Source: Clostridiales bacterium
GTDB lineage: Bacteria; Bacillota; Clostridia; Clostridiales; Caloramatoraceae
Assembly (NCBI GenBank): GCA_026416355.1
Contig: JAOAFH010000031.1
Location: 1 to 12,112, forward strand
DNA length: 12,112 bases
Reading direction: 5' to 3'
Under the pieces are notes generated by a model that was given only the letters and a program-made list of their open reading frames with translations, had not been told where the DNA came from and did no database searches. Numbering within the stretch: the stretch's first letter is position 1; each line of letters begins with the position of its first letter. A program made the position numbers and the translations under genes. Below are positions 6,260-12,112 of this stretch, one piece after another.

Positions 6260-7338
6260 ATTTTCACCTCATTTTCATAGATTTTAGCCTCTTCTTCATT
6301 ACAAAGTACCCTATAGGCTCCTTCAGCTAAGGCCTGCATCTCATCTTCTCCAGGAATTACCTCAACCTTAGCTATAAATTCAACCATTTCCTTTACATAC
6401 TCTACAAGTCTTTGAGAATATGCAAGGCCACCTGTTAAGATAATTCTGTCAACTTTTCCGAATAAAACAGTAGATACAGCTCCTATTTCCTTTCCAATTT
6501 GATAACACATTGCCTCAAATATTAGTTTTGCCTTTTCATCCCCGTTTTTAATCATTTCTTCTACAACTCGTGCATCATTTGTTCCTAGGTATCCAACTAA
6601 TCCTGCTTGCCCTACCATCTTTTTCTTTAATTCCTTTTGAGTATATTTACCTGAAAAAGCAAGTTTAACTAAATCCCCAACAGGAACTTGACCGCATCTT
6701 TCTGGCGAGAATGGTCCACTTTCATTGGCATTGTTTACATCCACAATTCTACCATTCTTTAGTGGTGCAACTGAAATTCCCCCTCCTAGGTGGGCTACTA
6801 TGAAATTGCACTCATCTAGTTTTTTACCTAAATCCTTTGCCACCCTTCTTGATACTGCCTTTATGTTAAGTGCATGAACAAGTGAACGTCTTTTAATCTC
6901 TGGAATTCCTGAGATTCTAGCTATGTCTTCGAATTCGTCAACAGCCACAGGGTCAACAATATATGCATTTTTTCCTATTTCGTCTGCTATTGATTTTGCA
7001 ATTATTCCCCCAAGATTTGATGCATGTTCTCCCTGATAGCCTATTCTTAAATCCTCAAGCATTTTTTCCGTAACCAAATATGTACCTGATGGCATAGGTC
7101 TTAATAATCCCCCACGACCTACAACACATGCTAAATCTTTTATTTCTATCCCCTCATCTTTTAAGTATGTAATTATCTGTTGTTTTCTAAACTCAAATTG
7201 GTCAGCTATTTTTTCATATTTTGCAAGTTCACTTGCAGAATGGGTTAAATTTGTTTGTTTTAATTTCACATCACCTTCAAAAACTGCAATTTTTGTTGAT
7301 GTGGAACCTGGATTTATTGCAAGAATTAATCCCCTCAT
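6256..7338 (-). CDS. buk: Butyrate kinase (first copy)
   Basis: A 360-residue acyl kinase of the acetokinase family, first gene of the metabolic operon. Motifs include INPGSTSTK near the start, VVGRGGLLRPMPSGTY, VAHLGGGISVA, GPFSPERCGQVPVGDLV and LTGGLAYSQR. The frame is open seven codons further upstream (ATG at 7359), but the ATG at 7338 has a GGTGGAG site 5 nt before it and gives the family length, so I use it. The stop overlaps the ptb start by 4 bp. A promoter lies about 55 nt upstream. Together with the second kinase it flanks ptb, giving a buk-ptb-buk order. The two kinases are clearly paralogs but differ throughout, so this is not a recent duplication; they may prefer different acyl phosphates. 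Confidence 0.95.
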   Translation of the reverse strand: MRGLILAINPGSTSTKIAVFEGDVKLKQTNLTHSASELAKYEKIADQFEFRKQQIITYLKDEGIEIKDLACVVGRGGLLRPMPSGTYLVTEKMLEDLRIGYQGEHASNLGGIIAKSIADEIGKNAYIVDPVAVDEFEDIARISGIPEIKRRSLVHALNIKAVSRRVAKDLGKKLDECNFIVAHLGGGISVAPLKNGRIVDVNNANESGPFSPERCGQVPVGDLVKLAFSGKYTQKELKKKMVGQAGLVGYLGTNDARVVEEMIKNGDEKAKLIFEAMCYQIGKEIGAVSTVLFGKVDRIILTGGLAYSQRLVEYVKEMVEFIAKVEVIPGEDEMQALAEGAYRVLCNEEEAKIYENEVKI

Positions 7339-7399
7339 AAATTCTCCACCCCTATGCATAAATATGTTATTAAATTTTCTAAAAACTTTCTCTATTCTT

Positions 7400-7429
7400 A
7401 TTTTAATGTATAAAGGTACTGTTTTGCAA
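7400..7429 (-). promoter_or_regulatory. Promoter of the buk-ptb-buk-oxidoreductase operon
   Basis: On the minus strand, TTGCAA (7424-7429) serves as -35 and TAAAAT (7400-7405) as -10, with an 18-bp spacer. They match the sigma-A consensus at 4 of 6 and 5 of 6 positions. Transcription would start near 7393, giving a leader of about 55 nt before the buk ribosome binding site. This is the only sizeable gap between the oxidoreductase-like gene upstream and the operon, which supports the call. Readthrough from the cdaA promoter is also possible because no strong terminator is seen. Confidence 0.5.
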
Positions 7430-7451
7430 CAAAAATATTTAAAAATTGTTG
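7427..7451. promoter_or_regulatory. Inverted repeat CAACAA-13-TTGTTG overlapping the -35 box
   Basis: CAACAA (7427-7432) and TTGTTG (7446-7451) form an inverted repeat separated by 13 AT-rich bases. It extends on each side to a GC/GC pair with one extra base on the right. The repeat covers part of the proposed -35 hexamer of the metabolic operon, a typical place for a repressor or for an activator just upstream. The half-sites point the opposite way from the Rex (redox repressor) consensus, so I do not assign a regulator. Confidence 0.35.
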
Positions 7452-7463
7452 TGCATATTTAAT

Positions 7464-7479
7464 AAATAGTATACTATTT
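7464..7479. promoter_or_regulatory. Perfect 16-bp palindrome, AAATAGTATACTATTT
   Basis: A perfect 16-bp palindrome lies directly after the stop codon of the FAD-dependent oxidoreductase gene and about 35 bp upstream of the proposed -35 box of the next operon. As RNA it would form only a weak AT-rich hairpin with no following U-tract, so it is a poor terminator. An operator for a dimeric regulator of the operon is the better reading. No regulator gene is present in the window to pair with it. Confidence 0.35.
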
Positions 7480-9084
7480 TCACTCAATTGGCGCATACTT
7501 TTTCATAATTTTCTCTGCTGTTTTAATACCATCGACAGCTGCCGACATAATTCCACCAGCATAACCTGCTCCCTCCCCAGATGGATAAAGGCCTCTGATG
7601 GTACTTGATTCAAATTCCTCTGTTCTTAATATTTTAATTGGCGCTGAAGTTCTTGTTTCAATTCCTGTTAAAACTGCATCAAAACTTGCAAAACCCTTTA
7701 TTTTTCTGTCAAAATCCATTATCCCTTCCTTAAGGACTTTTACAACAATGTCCGGCAAACAATCCTTCAAATTTGCAAAATTATAACCTCTTGTATAGCT
7801 TGGATTCACTTTACCAATCTTTTTTGAAACCTCATCCTTTAAAAAATCTCCAACAAGCTGAACAGGTGCTATATAGTCTCCTCCACCCACTTTATACGCA
7901 AGTGCTTCATAGTGTCTTTGAAACTCAACTCCAGCTAGCGGATGTGAGCTTGAAAAATCATTTGAGCCAACTCCAACAACTATGGCGCTATTTGCATTAT
8001 CCCTATCTCTTCTGTACTCACTCATGCCATTTGTAACAAGTCTTTTATCCTCTGATGCAGCAGCTACAACTAAGCCACCTGGGCACATACAAAAGCTATA
8101 ACATGGCCTATTGTATGTTTTACTTGTATATGTAAGTTTATAATCGGCTGCCCTAAGCTTAGGGTGCTTTGCAAATGCCCCATATTGATTTTCATCTATC
8201 ATGCTTTGCAAATGTTCTATTCTAACTCCTATTGCAAATGGTTTTTGTTCAAATTCAATTCCTCTATTTAAAAGCATTTCATATGTATCCCTTGCACTGT
8301 GACCTATTGCAAAAATCACGACATCTGAATAGATTTCATATTCGTTGTTTACAACAACTCCTTTAATCTCCCCATTTTTAACTATTATATCTGTTACTTT
8401 TGAATCAAATTTTACTTCTCCACCTAATGATTTAATTTTTTCTCTTATGTTTTTAACAACGGTTTGTAATATATCTGTTCCTATATGTGGCTTACCTGAA
8501 TACATAATTTCAGGTGGTGCACCTGCTTCAACAAATTCCTCAAGGACATATGATATTCTAGTGTCCTTTATTCTAGTTGTAAGTTTACCATCTGAAAATG
8601 TCCCTGCACCCCCTTCACCGAATTGAACATTGCTCTCTAAATTTAGTTTCCCTGTATTCCAAAATCCCTGTATATCCTTTGTTCTTTTTTCTACACATGA
8701 ACCTCTTTCCAGTATATATGGTGTATATCCGTTTTTTGCCAAAACAAGACCGGCAAAAAGTCCTGCCGGTCCCGTACCCACTACTATTGGCCTTTTTTCT
8801 AATTTCTTATCCCCATAAGTAAAAACTTCATCAAGTTCAGTAGTATCTAAAAGAACATCTTTGCTATTTGCTTTGGCAACAACCTTTGATTCATTATTAC
8901 ATTTAAATTCAACATGATAAACTAAATCTATTTTATTTTTTCGTCTAGCATCAATAGATTCCTTTAATATTTTGTAGTCCCAAATATCCTTTTTATTTAC
9001 CTTTGCTTCTTTACATGCTTTATCTAAAACTTTATCAATACTATCATCTATTGATATCCTTATGTTGTTAACTCTAATTGTCAT
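7480..9084 (-). CDS. FAD-dependent oxidoreductase, COG2509 type
   Basis: A 534-residue flavoprotein. Residues 1-90 form a small N-terminal alpha/beta domain. The dinucleotide-binding motif GTGPAG follows at 103-108, with the acidic end of the fold at YILERG (about 123-128). The family block FGEGGAGTFSDGKLTTR lies near 157-173, and the FAD-closing block YPSGEGAGYAGGIMSAA lies near the C-terminus. This layout matches the 'NAD(FAD)-utilizing dehydrogenase' proteins widespread in Clostridia, whose substrate is not established as far as I know. A GGAGGT site 5 nt before the ATG supports the start. It follows cdaR by 12 bp and so probably belongs to the cdaA transcript, not to the fermentation operon. 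No signal peptide or membrane segment is seen. Confidence 0.9.
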   Translation of the reverse strand: MTIRVNNIRISIDDSIDKVLDKACKEAKVNKKDIWDYKILKESIDARRKNKIDLVYHVEFKCNNESKVVAKANSKDVLLDTTELDEVFTYGDKKLEKRPIVVGTGPAGLFAGLVLAKNGYTPYILERGSCVEKRTKDIQGFWNTGKLNLESNVQFGEGGAGTFSDGKLTTRIKDTRISYVLEEFVEAGAPPEIMYSGKPHIGTDILQTVVKNIREKIKSLGGEVKFDSKVTDIIVKNGEIKGVVVNNEYEIYSDVVIFAIGHSARDTYEMLLNRGIEFEQKPFAIGVRIEHLQSMIDENQYGAFAKHPKLRAADYKLTYTSKTYNRPCYSFCMCPGGLVVAAASEDKRLVTNGMSEYRRDRDNANSAIVVGVGSNDFSSSHPLAGVEFQRHYEALAYKVGGGDYIAPVQLVGDFLKDEVSKKIGKVNPSYTRGYNFANLKDCLPDIVVKVLKEGIMDFDRKIKGFASFDAVLTGIETRTSAPIKILRTEEFESSTIRGLYPSGEGAGYAGGIMSAAVDGIKTAEKIMKKYAPIE

Positions 9085-9096
9085 ATTCTACCTCCA

Positions 9097-10305
9097 TCAT
9101 CTTTTGTTTATTGTAACTTTAACTTTATCATTTGATTGACTAATTACATCAACATCCTCTGGTTTAGTTAGTTTTATATTTAATGTATGTTCTCCTTCGT
9201 TTAATTCACCTACATCTACTTCTGCAATAACTGTTTTTGAATCAATTGAATTTATGCTACTTTCACTACCCTTTAAAACAAGAGTTATTTCGCTTACTGA
9301 TAATTGATAATTTAATTCTGGTTTTTGATTTTTTATATTAATTGGTACTTTTATTTCCTTTTGTATGATATTTTCTACATTAATATCTACTTGTATACTG
9401 TTATTTTTTATTTTTGTTGTTACTCCCTTTGGAAGATTAAGCTCAACTTGTTTAGATATACTTTGATTTACATCTGATAAATCAACAGGTTGTGTTGAAA
9501 TTTCCTTTATTTTTTCAAGCACCTTTGATTCACCTATAATTGTAACCTTTTGCTCTTTAGGAGTAATTGACTTTAATATTTTACCACTTGGAAGTGAATT
9601 TTTAACAACTACTTTAATTGGAACTTCCTTAATAGGTTTTACAGGAACTAAAACATCAACATACTTAGGGTCTATATCTACATTTGAAACAACCTTTCTT
9701 TCTCTATCATATGGTTTTAATATGATTGAGTTTGTTATGTCGGTCATAACATTTGATACATCCATTTGACCTTCTACATAGCTTACTTTATTTACAAACT
9801 CTTCTGGTCCATAAACTAATACTTCTGAAGGCTTTATTATAGACTCTAAATAATCATACCCCTGTTTTGGAATTCCTACTATTGTAACATTTACAGGAAA
9901 TGATTTTGAAACAAGGTTATCTAGTCTAACTCTAATATATGGGAAAACACCATCACTAACTATTTCAATTCCTGTTGGTTTCTTTTTTACTTCTATTGGT
10001 ATGTTGTTATCTCCCCTTTTTAAGTAACCTCCTAAGTCTGCCTCAACAACAAAATCATCCTTTGTTACTTTAAATATATCAAGCGCTCTTCCCTTTACTG
10101 TTAAATTAACTGTGAATGTTTGATTGGGAAGCATGCTTAAATTTGATTGTCCTATGTTTTCAGTATTTAAAAGTGTTACAGGCACATCATCTATTCTTCT
10201 AACTTGAACAGGATTTCTCTCACCTATAACATATAACCATAGTAAAAAAGCTATAAAAACAGATGCTATAATCGCCATTATTTGTTGTTTATCTTTGATA
10301 GCCAT
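9097..10305 (-). CDS. cdaR: CdaR, YbbR-domain regulator of the diadenylate cyclase
   Basis: A 402-residue single-pass membrane protein. A transmembrane helix lies at about residues 9-26 (IMAIIASVFIAFLLWLYV). It is followed by an extracytoplasmic region of roughly four YbbR-like beta domains (about 35-110, 120-205, 215-300 and 305-395), with repeated 'V.L.G' strand patterns such as NLTVKGRALD, VTIIGESKVL and LVLKGSES. In Firmicutes this protein binds and modulates CdaA. The ATG lies 28 bp inside the end of cdaA, with a GAGGGTG site 5-6 nt upstream, so the two are translationally coupled. In many Firmicutes glmM comes next; here an FAD-dependent oxidoreductase gene takes that place. Repeat borders are estimated by eye. 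Confidence 0.93.
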   Translation of the reverse strand: MAIKDKQQIMAIIASVFIAFLLWLYVIGERNPVQVRRIDDVPVTLLNTENIGQSNLSMLPNQTFTVNLTVKGRALDIFKVTKDDFVVEADLGGYLKRGDNNIPIEVKKKPTGIEIVSDGVFPYIRVRLDNLVSKSFPVNVTIVGIPKQGYDYLESIIKPSEVLVYGPEEFVNKVSYVEGQMDVSNVMTDITNSIILKPYDRERKVVSNVDIDPKYVDVLVPVKPIKEVPIKVVVKNSLPSGKILKSITPKEQKVTIIGESKVLEKIKEISTQPVDLSDVNQSISKQVELNLPKGVTTKIKNNSIQVDINVENIIQKEIKVPINIKNQKPELNYQLSVSEITLVLKGSESSINSIDSKTVIAEVDVGELNEGEHTLNIKLTKPEDVDVISQSNDKVKVTINKR

Positions 10306-11120
10306 AATTTCACCCTCTTAAATATAGTTGTATCCACTTCTGTATTTTTCTTAATTATGTTATTTAGGACTTTTTTCAATCTTTCGCCGTTATATCCTCT
10401 AATTAATTTGCCATTTATTGAAATTGATATGGTTCCTGTTTCCTCTGATACAACAACTGCTATTGCATCGCATGTTTCAGTTATACCAATTGCTGCCCTA
10501 TGTCTTGTTCCAAGTTCTTTAGAAACCATTTGTTCTGTTAGTGGAAGTACACAAGAGGCTGCAACCACCCTATCCCTTCTAATTATAACGGCACCATCAT
10601 GAAGTGGAGTGTTTTCTACAAATATGTTTTCAAGTAGCTGAGATGAAACTAGTCCATCTATCTTTGTTCCTGATTCAACATAGTCATTAAGACCTGTATC
10701 CTGTTCTATAATCATTAAAGCACCTGTTTTGCTATTTGATAAATTAACAGCAGCTATTACAACTTCATCAACTACTTTTTCAAGCTCTTCATCATCCTCA
10801 AAAAACTTTTTGCTAAAAAACTTGCTTCTTCCTAGATGTTCAAGGGCCTTTCTAAGTTCTGGTTGAAATATAATAATAAGTGCAATAAGTCCTACAGTTA
10901 GTGTGTTTTGTATTATCCAATATAGTGTTAATAGCCCTAAAACTTCACTGAGCTTCATTACAACTAAAATTAGTATAATACCTTTAACTAGCTGTTCTGC
11001 CCTTGTTTTTTGAATTAGCATAAATAGCTTATAGAAGATATATGCAACAATACATATATCAATTATGTTTAATGGTGTTATGTGTTTAATGATTGATAAT
11101 AAACTGTTAAAATCAAACAT
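10278..11120 (-). CDS. cdaA: Diadenylate cyclase CdaA (c-di-AMP synthase)
   Basis: A 280-residue membrane-bound cyclase that makes c-di-AMP from two ATP. The N-terminal part has three hydrophobic helices (about 17-34, 46-62 and 67-86). The DAC domain follows and carries both signature motifs: DGA at 175-177 (PLHDGAVII) and RHR at 206-208 (GTRHRAAIG). Length is typical of CdaA. The frame is open three codons further to a TTG, but that TTG directly abuts the AAGGGG ribosome binding site. The ATG at 11120 lies 9 nt after it and is the better start. The gene overlaps cdaR by 28 bp. c-di-AMP controls potassium and osmolyte uptake and cell-wall homeostasis, which fits the wall enzyme upstream. Confidence 0.96.
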   Translation of the reverse strand: MFDFNSLLSIIKHITPLNIIDICIVAYIFYKLFMLIQKTRAEQLVKGIILILVVMKLSEVLGLLTLYWIIQNTLTVGLIALIIIFQPELRKALEHLGRSKFFSKKFFEDDEELEKVVDEVVIAAVNLSNSKTGALMIIEQDTGLNDYVESGTKIDGLVSSQLLENIFVENTPLHDGAVIIRRDRVVAASCVLPLTEQMVSKELGTRHRAAIGITETCDAIAVVVSEETGTISISINGKLIRGYNGERLKKVLNNIIKKNTEVDTTIFKRVKLWLSKINNK

Positions 11121-11153
11121 ATGTGCCAACCCCTTAAAAGTATTTATATTCTA

Positions 11154-11181
11154 ATTATAATATAAATTTTTCCTATGTGAA
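11154..11181 (-). promoter_or_regulatory. Sigma-A-type promoter of cdaA-cdaR
   Basis: On the minus strand, TTCACA (11176-11181, one mismatch to TTGACA) and a perfect TATAAT (11154-11159) are separated by 16 bp. The start site would be near 11147, giving a leader of about 27 nt before the ATG at 11120. The position just after the terminator of the preceding gene and just before cdaA supports the call. No riboswitch fits in the short leader. Confidence 0.65.
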
Positions 11182-11193
11182 CAATTAATTTAA

Positions 11194-11215
11194 GGCATGC
11201 AAAATAAAGCATGCC
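11194..11215 (-). terminator. Terminator-like hairpin after the L,D-transpeptidase gene
   Basis: GGCATGC and GCATGCC pair perfectly (7 bp) around an 8-nt loop. The hairpin begins one base after the TAG stop (11217-11219) of the L,D-transpeptidase gene. On the minus strand it is followed by TTAAATTAATTGTT, only moderately U-rich, so termination may be partial. It separates the wall gene from the cdaA promoter. Confidence 0.6.
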
Positions 11216-11216
11216 C

Positions 11217-11915
11217 CTAGTCCATTAATTTTACTCCTAATTTTTCATAAAAGCTATATCCAACATCGTTTGTTATTTTTAATCCATTCTTTTTTTGAAA
11301 ATTGTGCACTGCTATTTTGGTATCCTCGCCATATATTCCATTAACATATCCTTTAAAATATCCTTTTTGTTTTAAAAGCTTTTGTACTTCGTATACATCT
11401 GCCCCTCTATCTCCAGGTCTTATAATTCTAAATCCTTCACCAAAAGGGCCATAAGGACCACCATATATTTTAACTGTAATTCCTATAGGAACTATCTTAT
11501 AAAGCTCTGCAACATCTTTATTGAACATTCTTATACAACCTTCAGATTCATCACGTCCTATGGACCAAGGCTCACTTGTTCCATGAATTCCATATTTACC
11601 CCATGGGACATTAAACCCCATCCATCTTCCACCAAACCCTTCTCCCCATGTATCTTTATTTACAATCTTCCATTCTCCAATTGGGGATGGTGTTTTTGGC
11701 TTTCCAGATGCTATAGGATATGATTTTACAAGTTCTGTTCCTTTGTATAAATAAAGCCTGTTTACAGTTATATCTACAAATATATAATAGCTTGATTTGC
11801 TAGTGTCTCTCTTAAATACACTATCACTTCTAATAAATATTATTATTCCTCCTGCTACAACTAACATGCACATTAACACAATTATAAATAAGGCAAAATA
11901 TCTTTTATTTTTCAT
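11217..11915 (-). CDS. L,D-transpeptidase (YkuD) with C-terminal peptidoglycan-binding domain
   Basis: A 232-residue cell-envelope enzyme that makes 3-3 peptidoglycan cross-links or related transfers. It has a short basic N-terminus and one hydrophobic helix at about 8-28, acting as an uncleaved anchor or signal peptide. The YkuD domain (about 43-152) carries the catalytic HGT at 111-113 and SEGCIRM at 124-130, with Cys127 as nucleophile and His111 and Arg129 in place. A PG_binding_1 domain covers about 168-227 (PGDRGADVYEVQKLLKQKGY onward). A GGGGGAGG site lies 4 nt before the ATG, a slightly tight spacing. It is divergent from the DUF1540-like gene across 114 bp and is followed by a terminator-like hairpin, so it is probably a one-gene transcript. 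Whether it acts in growth or sporulation cannot be told. Confidence 0.93.
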   Translation of the reverse strand: MKNKRYFALFIIVLMCMLVVAGGIIIFIRSDSVFKRDTSKSSYYIFVDITVNRLYLYKGTELVKSYPIASGKPKTPSPIGEWKIVNKDTWGEGFGGRWMGFNVPWGKYGIHGTSEPWSIGRDESEGCIRMFNKDVAELYKIVPIGITVKIYGGPYGPFGEGFRIIRPGDRGADVYEVQKLLKQKGYFKGYVNGIYGEDTKIAVHNFQKKNGLKITNDVGYSFYEKLGVKLMD

Positions 11916-12029
11916 ACAACCTCCCCCTAAAGCCTCACTTAATATATAGGATATGAGATTTAAATGCAGTTAATGAATATTTTTAATTACTTAGTTAAAC
12001 AATATTTTTGAAAGAAGGAGGTGATTTAA
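11916..12029. promoter_or_regulatory. Divergent intergenic region, 114 bp
   Basis: This gap must carry start signals for two divergent genes. Ribosome binding sites for both are clear: GGGGGAGG for the L,D-transpeptidase and AAGGAGGTGA for the DUF1540-like gene. Promoter boxes are not: TATATT (minus strand, near 11939-11946) is a possible -10 for the transpeptidase but its -35 is poor, and nothing convincing is seen on the plus strand. A sporulation sigma factor could explain the poor sigma-A match, but I see no clear sporulation-type consensus. Confidence 0.4.
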
Positions 12030-12112
12030 ATGCTAAATAGAAGTATTTCATGTAACGTTAATACATGTAAGCATCATGCAGGTAATGAAAACTACTGTAC
12101 ATTAAATTCAAT
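12030..12112 (+). CDS. DUF1540-like small cysteine protein, 5' part only
   Basis: The only convincing plus-strand gene in the window; 27 complete codons are present before the edge. They begin MLNRSISCNVNTCKHHAGNE. Cys8, Cys13 and Cys23 follow the spacing seen in DUF1540 proteins, small clostridial and bacillar proteins with a probable metal-binding CxxxxC...C core. The ribosome binding site AAGGAGGTGA is nearly perfect, 6-7 nt before the ATG. Their function is unknown to me. The rest of the protein, including any second cysteine set, lies outside the window. Confidence 0.8.
   Translation, partial: MLNRSISCNVNTCKHHAGNENYCTLNS

Noticed and set aside
7427..7451. Rex (NADH-sensing repressor) operator
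   Set aside because: Rex sites read TTGTTA...TAACAA with a short spacer; here the half-sites face the other way (CAACAA...TTGTTG) and the spacer is 13 bp.
7424..7453. Sigma-54 promoter for the buk operon, as in the Bacillus bkd operon
   Set aside because: A TTGCA -12-like motif is present, but no GG of a -24 element lies at the required distance, and no sigma-54 activator gene is in the window.
11121..11129. TTG start for cdaA three codons upstream of the ATG
   Set aside because: The TTG directly abuts the AAGGGG Shine-Dalgarno, leaving no spacing; the ATG at 11120 is placed 9 nt after it.

Overview
This is a low-GC, AT-rich window with strong AGGAGG-type ribosome binding sites, tight gene spacing and clostridial protein families: a VorB-type 2-oxoacid:ferredoxin oxidoreductase, Ptb/Buk, CdaA/CdaR and a DUF1540-like protein. 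It most likely comes from an anaerobic, amino-acid-fermenting member of the Clostridiaceae or a close relative. The genus cannot be fixed from sequence alone. Nearly every gene is on the minus strand, so transcription runs from high to low coordinates.

In transcription order, a divergent intergenic region (11916-12029) separates a plus-strand DUF1540-like cysteine protein, cut off by the window end, from a minus-strand membrane-anchored L,D-transpeptidase with a peptidoglycan-binding domain. That gene ends in a terminator-like hairpin. A good sigma-A-type promoter then drives cdaA (c-di-AMP synthase) and cdaR (its YbbR-domain regulator), followed by an FAD-dependent oxidoreductase of the COG2509 type. 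A 120-140 bp intergenic region with a promoter and two inverted repeats opens the metabolic operon: butyrate kinase 1, phosphate butyryltransferase, butyrate kinase 2, a P-loop ATPase, and the delta, alpha, beta and gamma subunits of the oxidoreductase.

The metabolic genes form one pathway. The four-subunit enzyme would decarboxylate 2-oxoacids (probably branched-chain ones from Val/Leu/Ile) to acyl-CoA, CO2 and reduced ferredoxin. Ptb would exchange CoA for phosphate, and the kinases would make ATP and a free short-chain acid. This is the oxidative, ATP-yielding arm of amino acid fermentation. The P-loop ATPase inside the operon has no assigned role.

Downstream of the operon lies the most unusual piece of the window. 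It is a 214-bp near-palindrome (725-938) with long imperfect inverted arms and a GC-rich core that can fold into two hairpins, one containing a tandem GA/GA internal loop. It could be a structured RNA, a palindromic mobile or repeat element, or the scar of an inverted duplication. Beyond it are a small hypothetical gene with a TTG start and the first 12 codons of a probable membrane protein that runs off the left edge.
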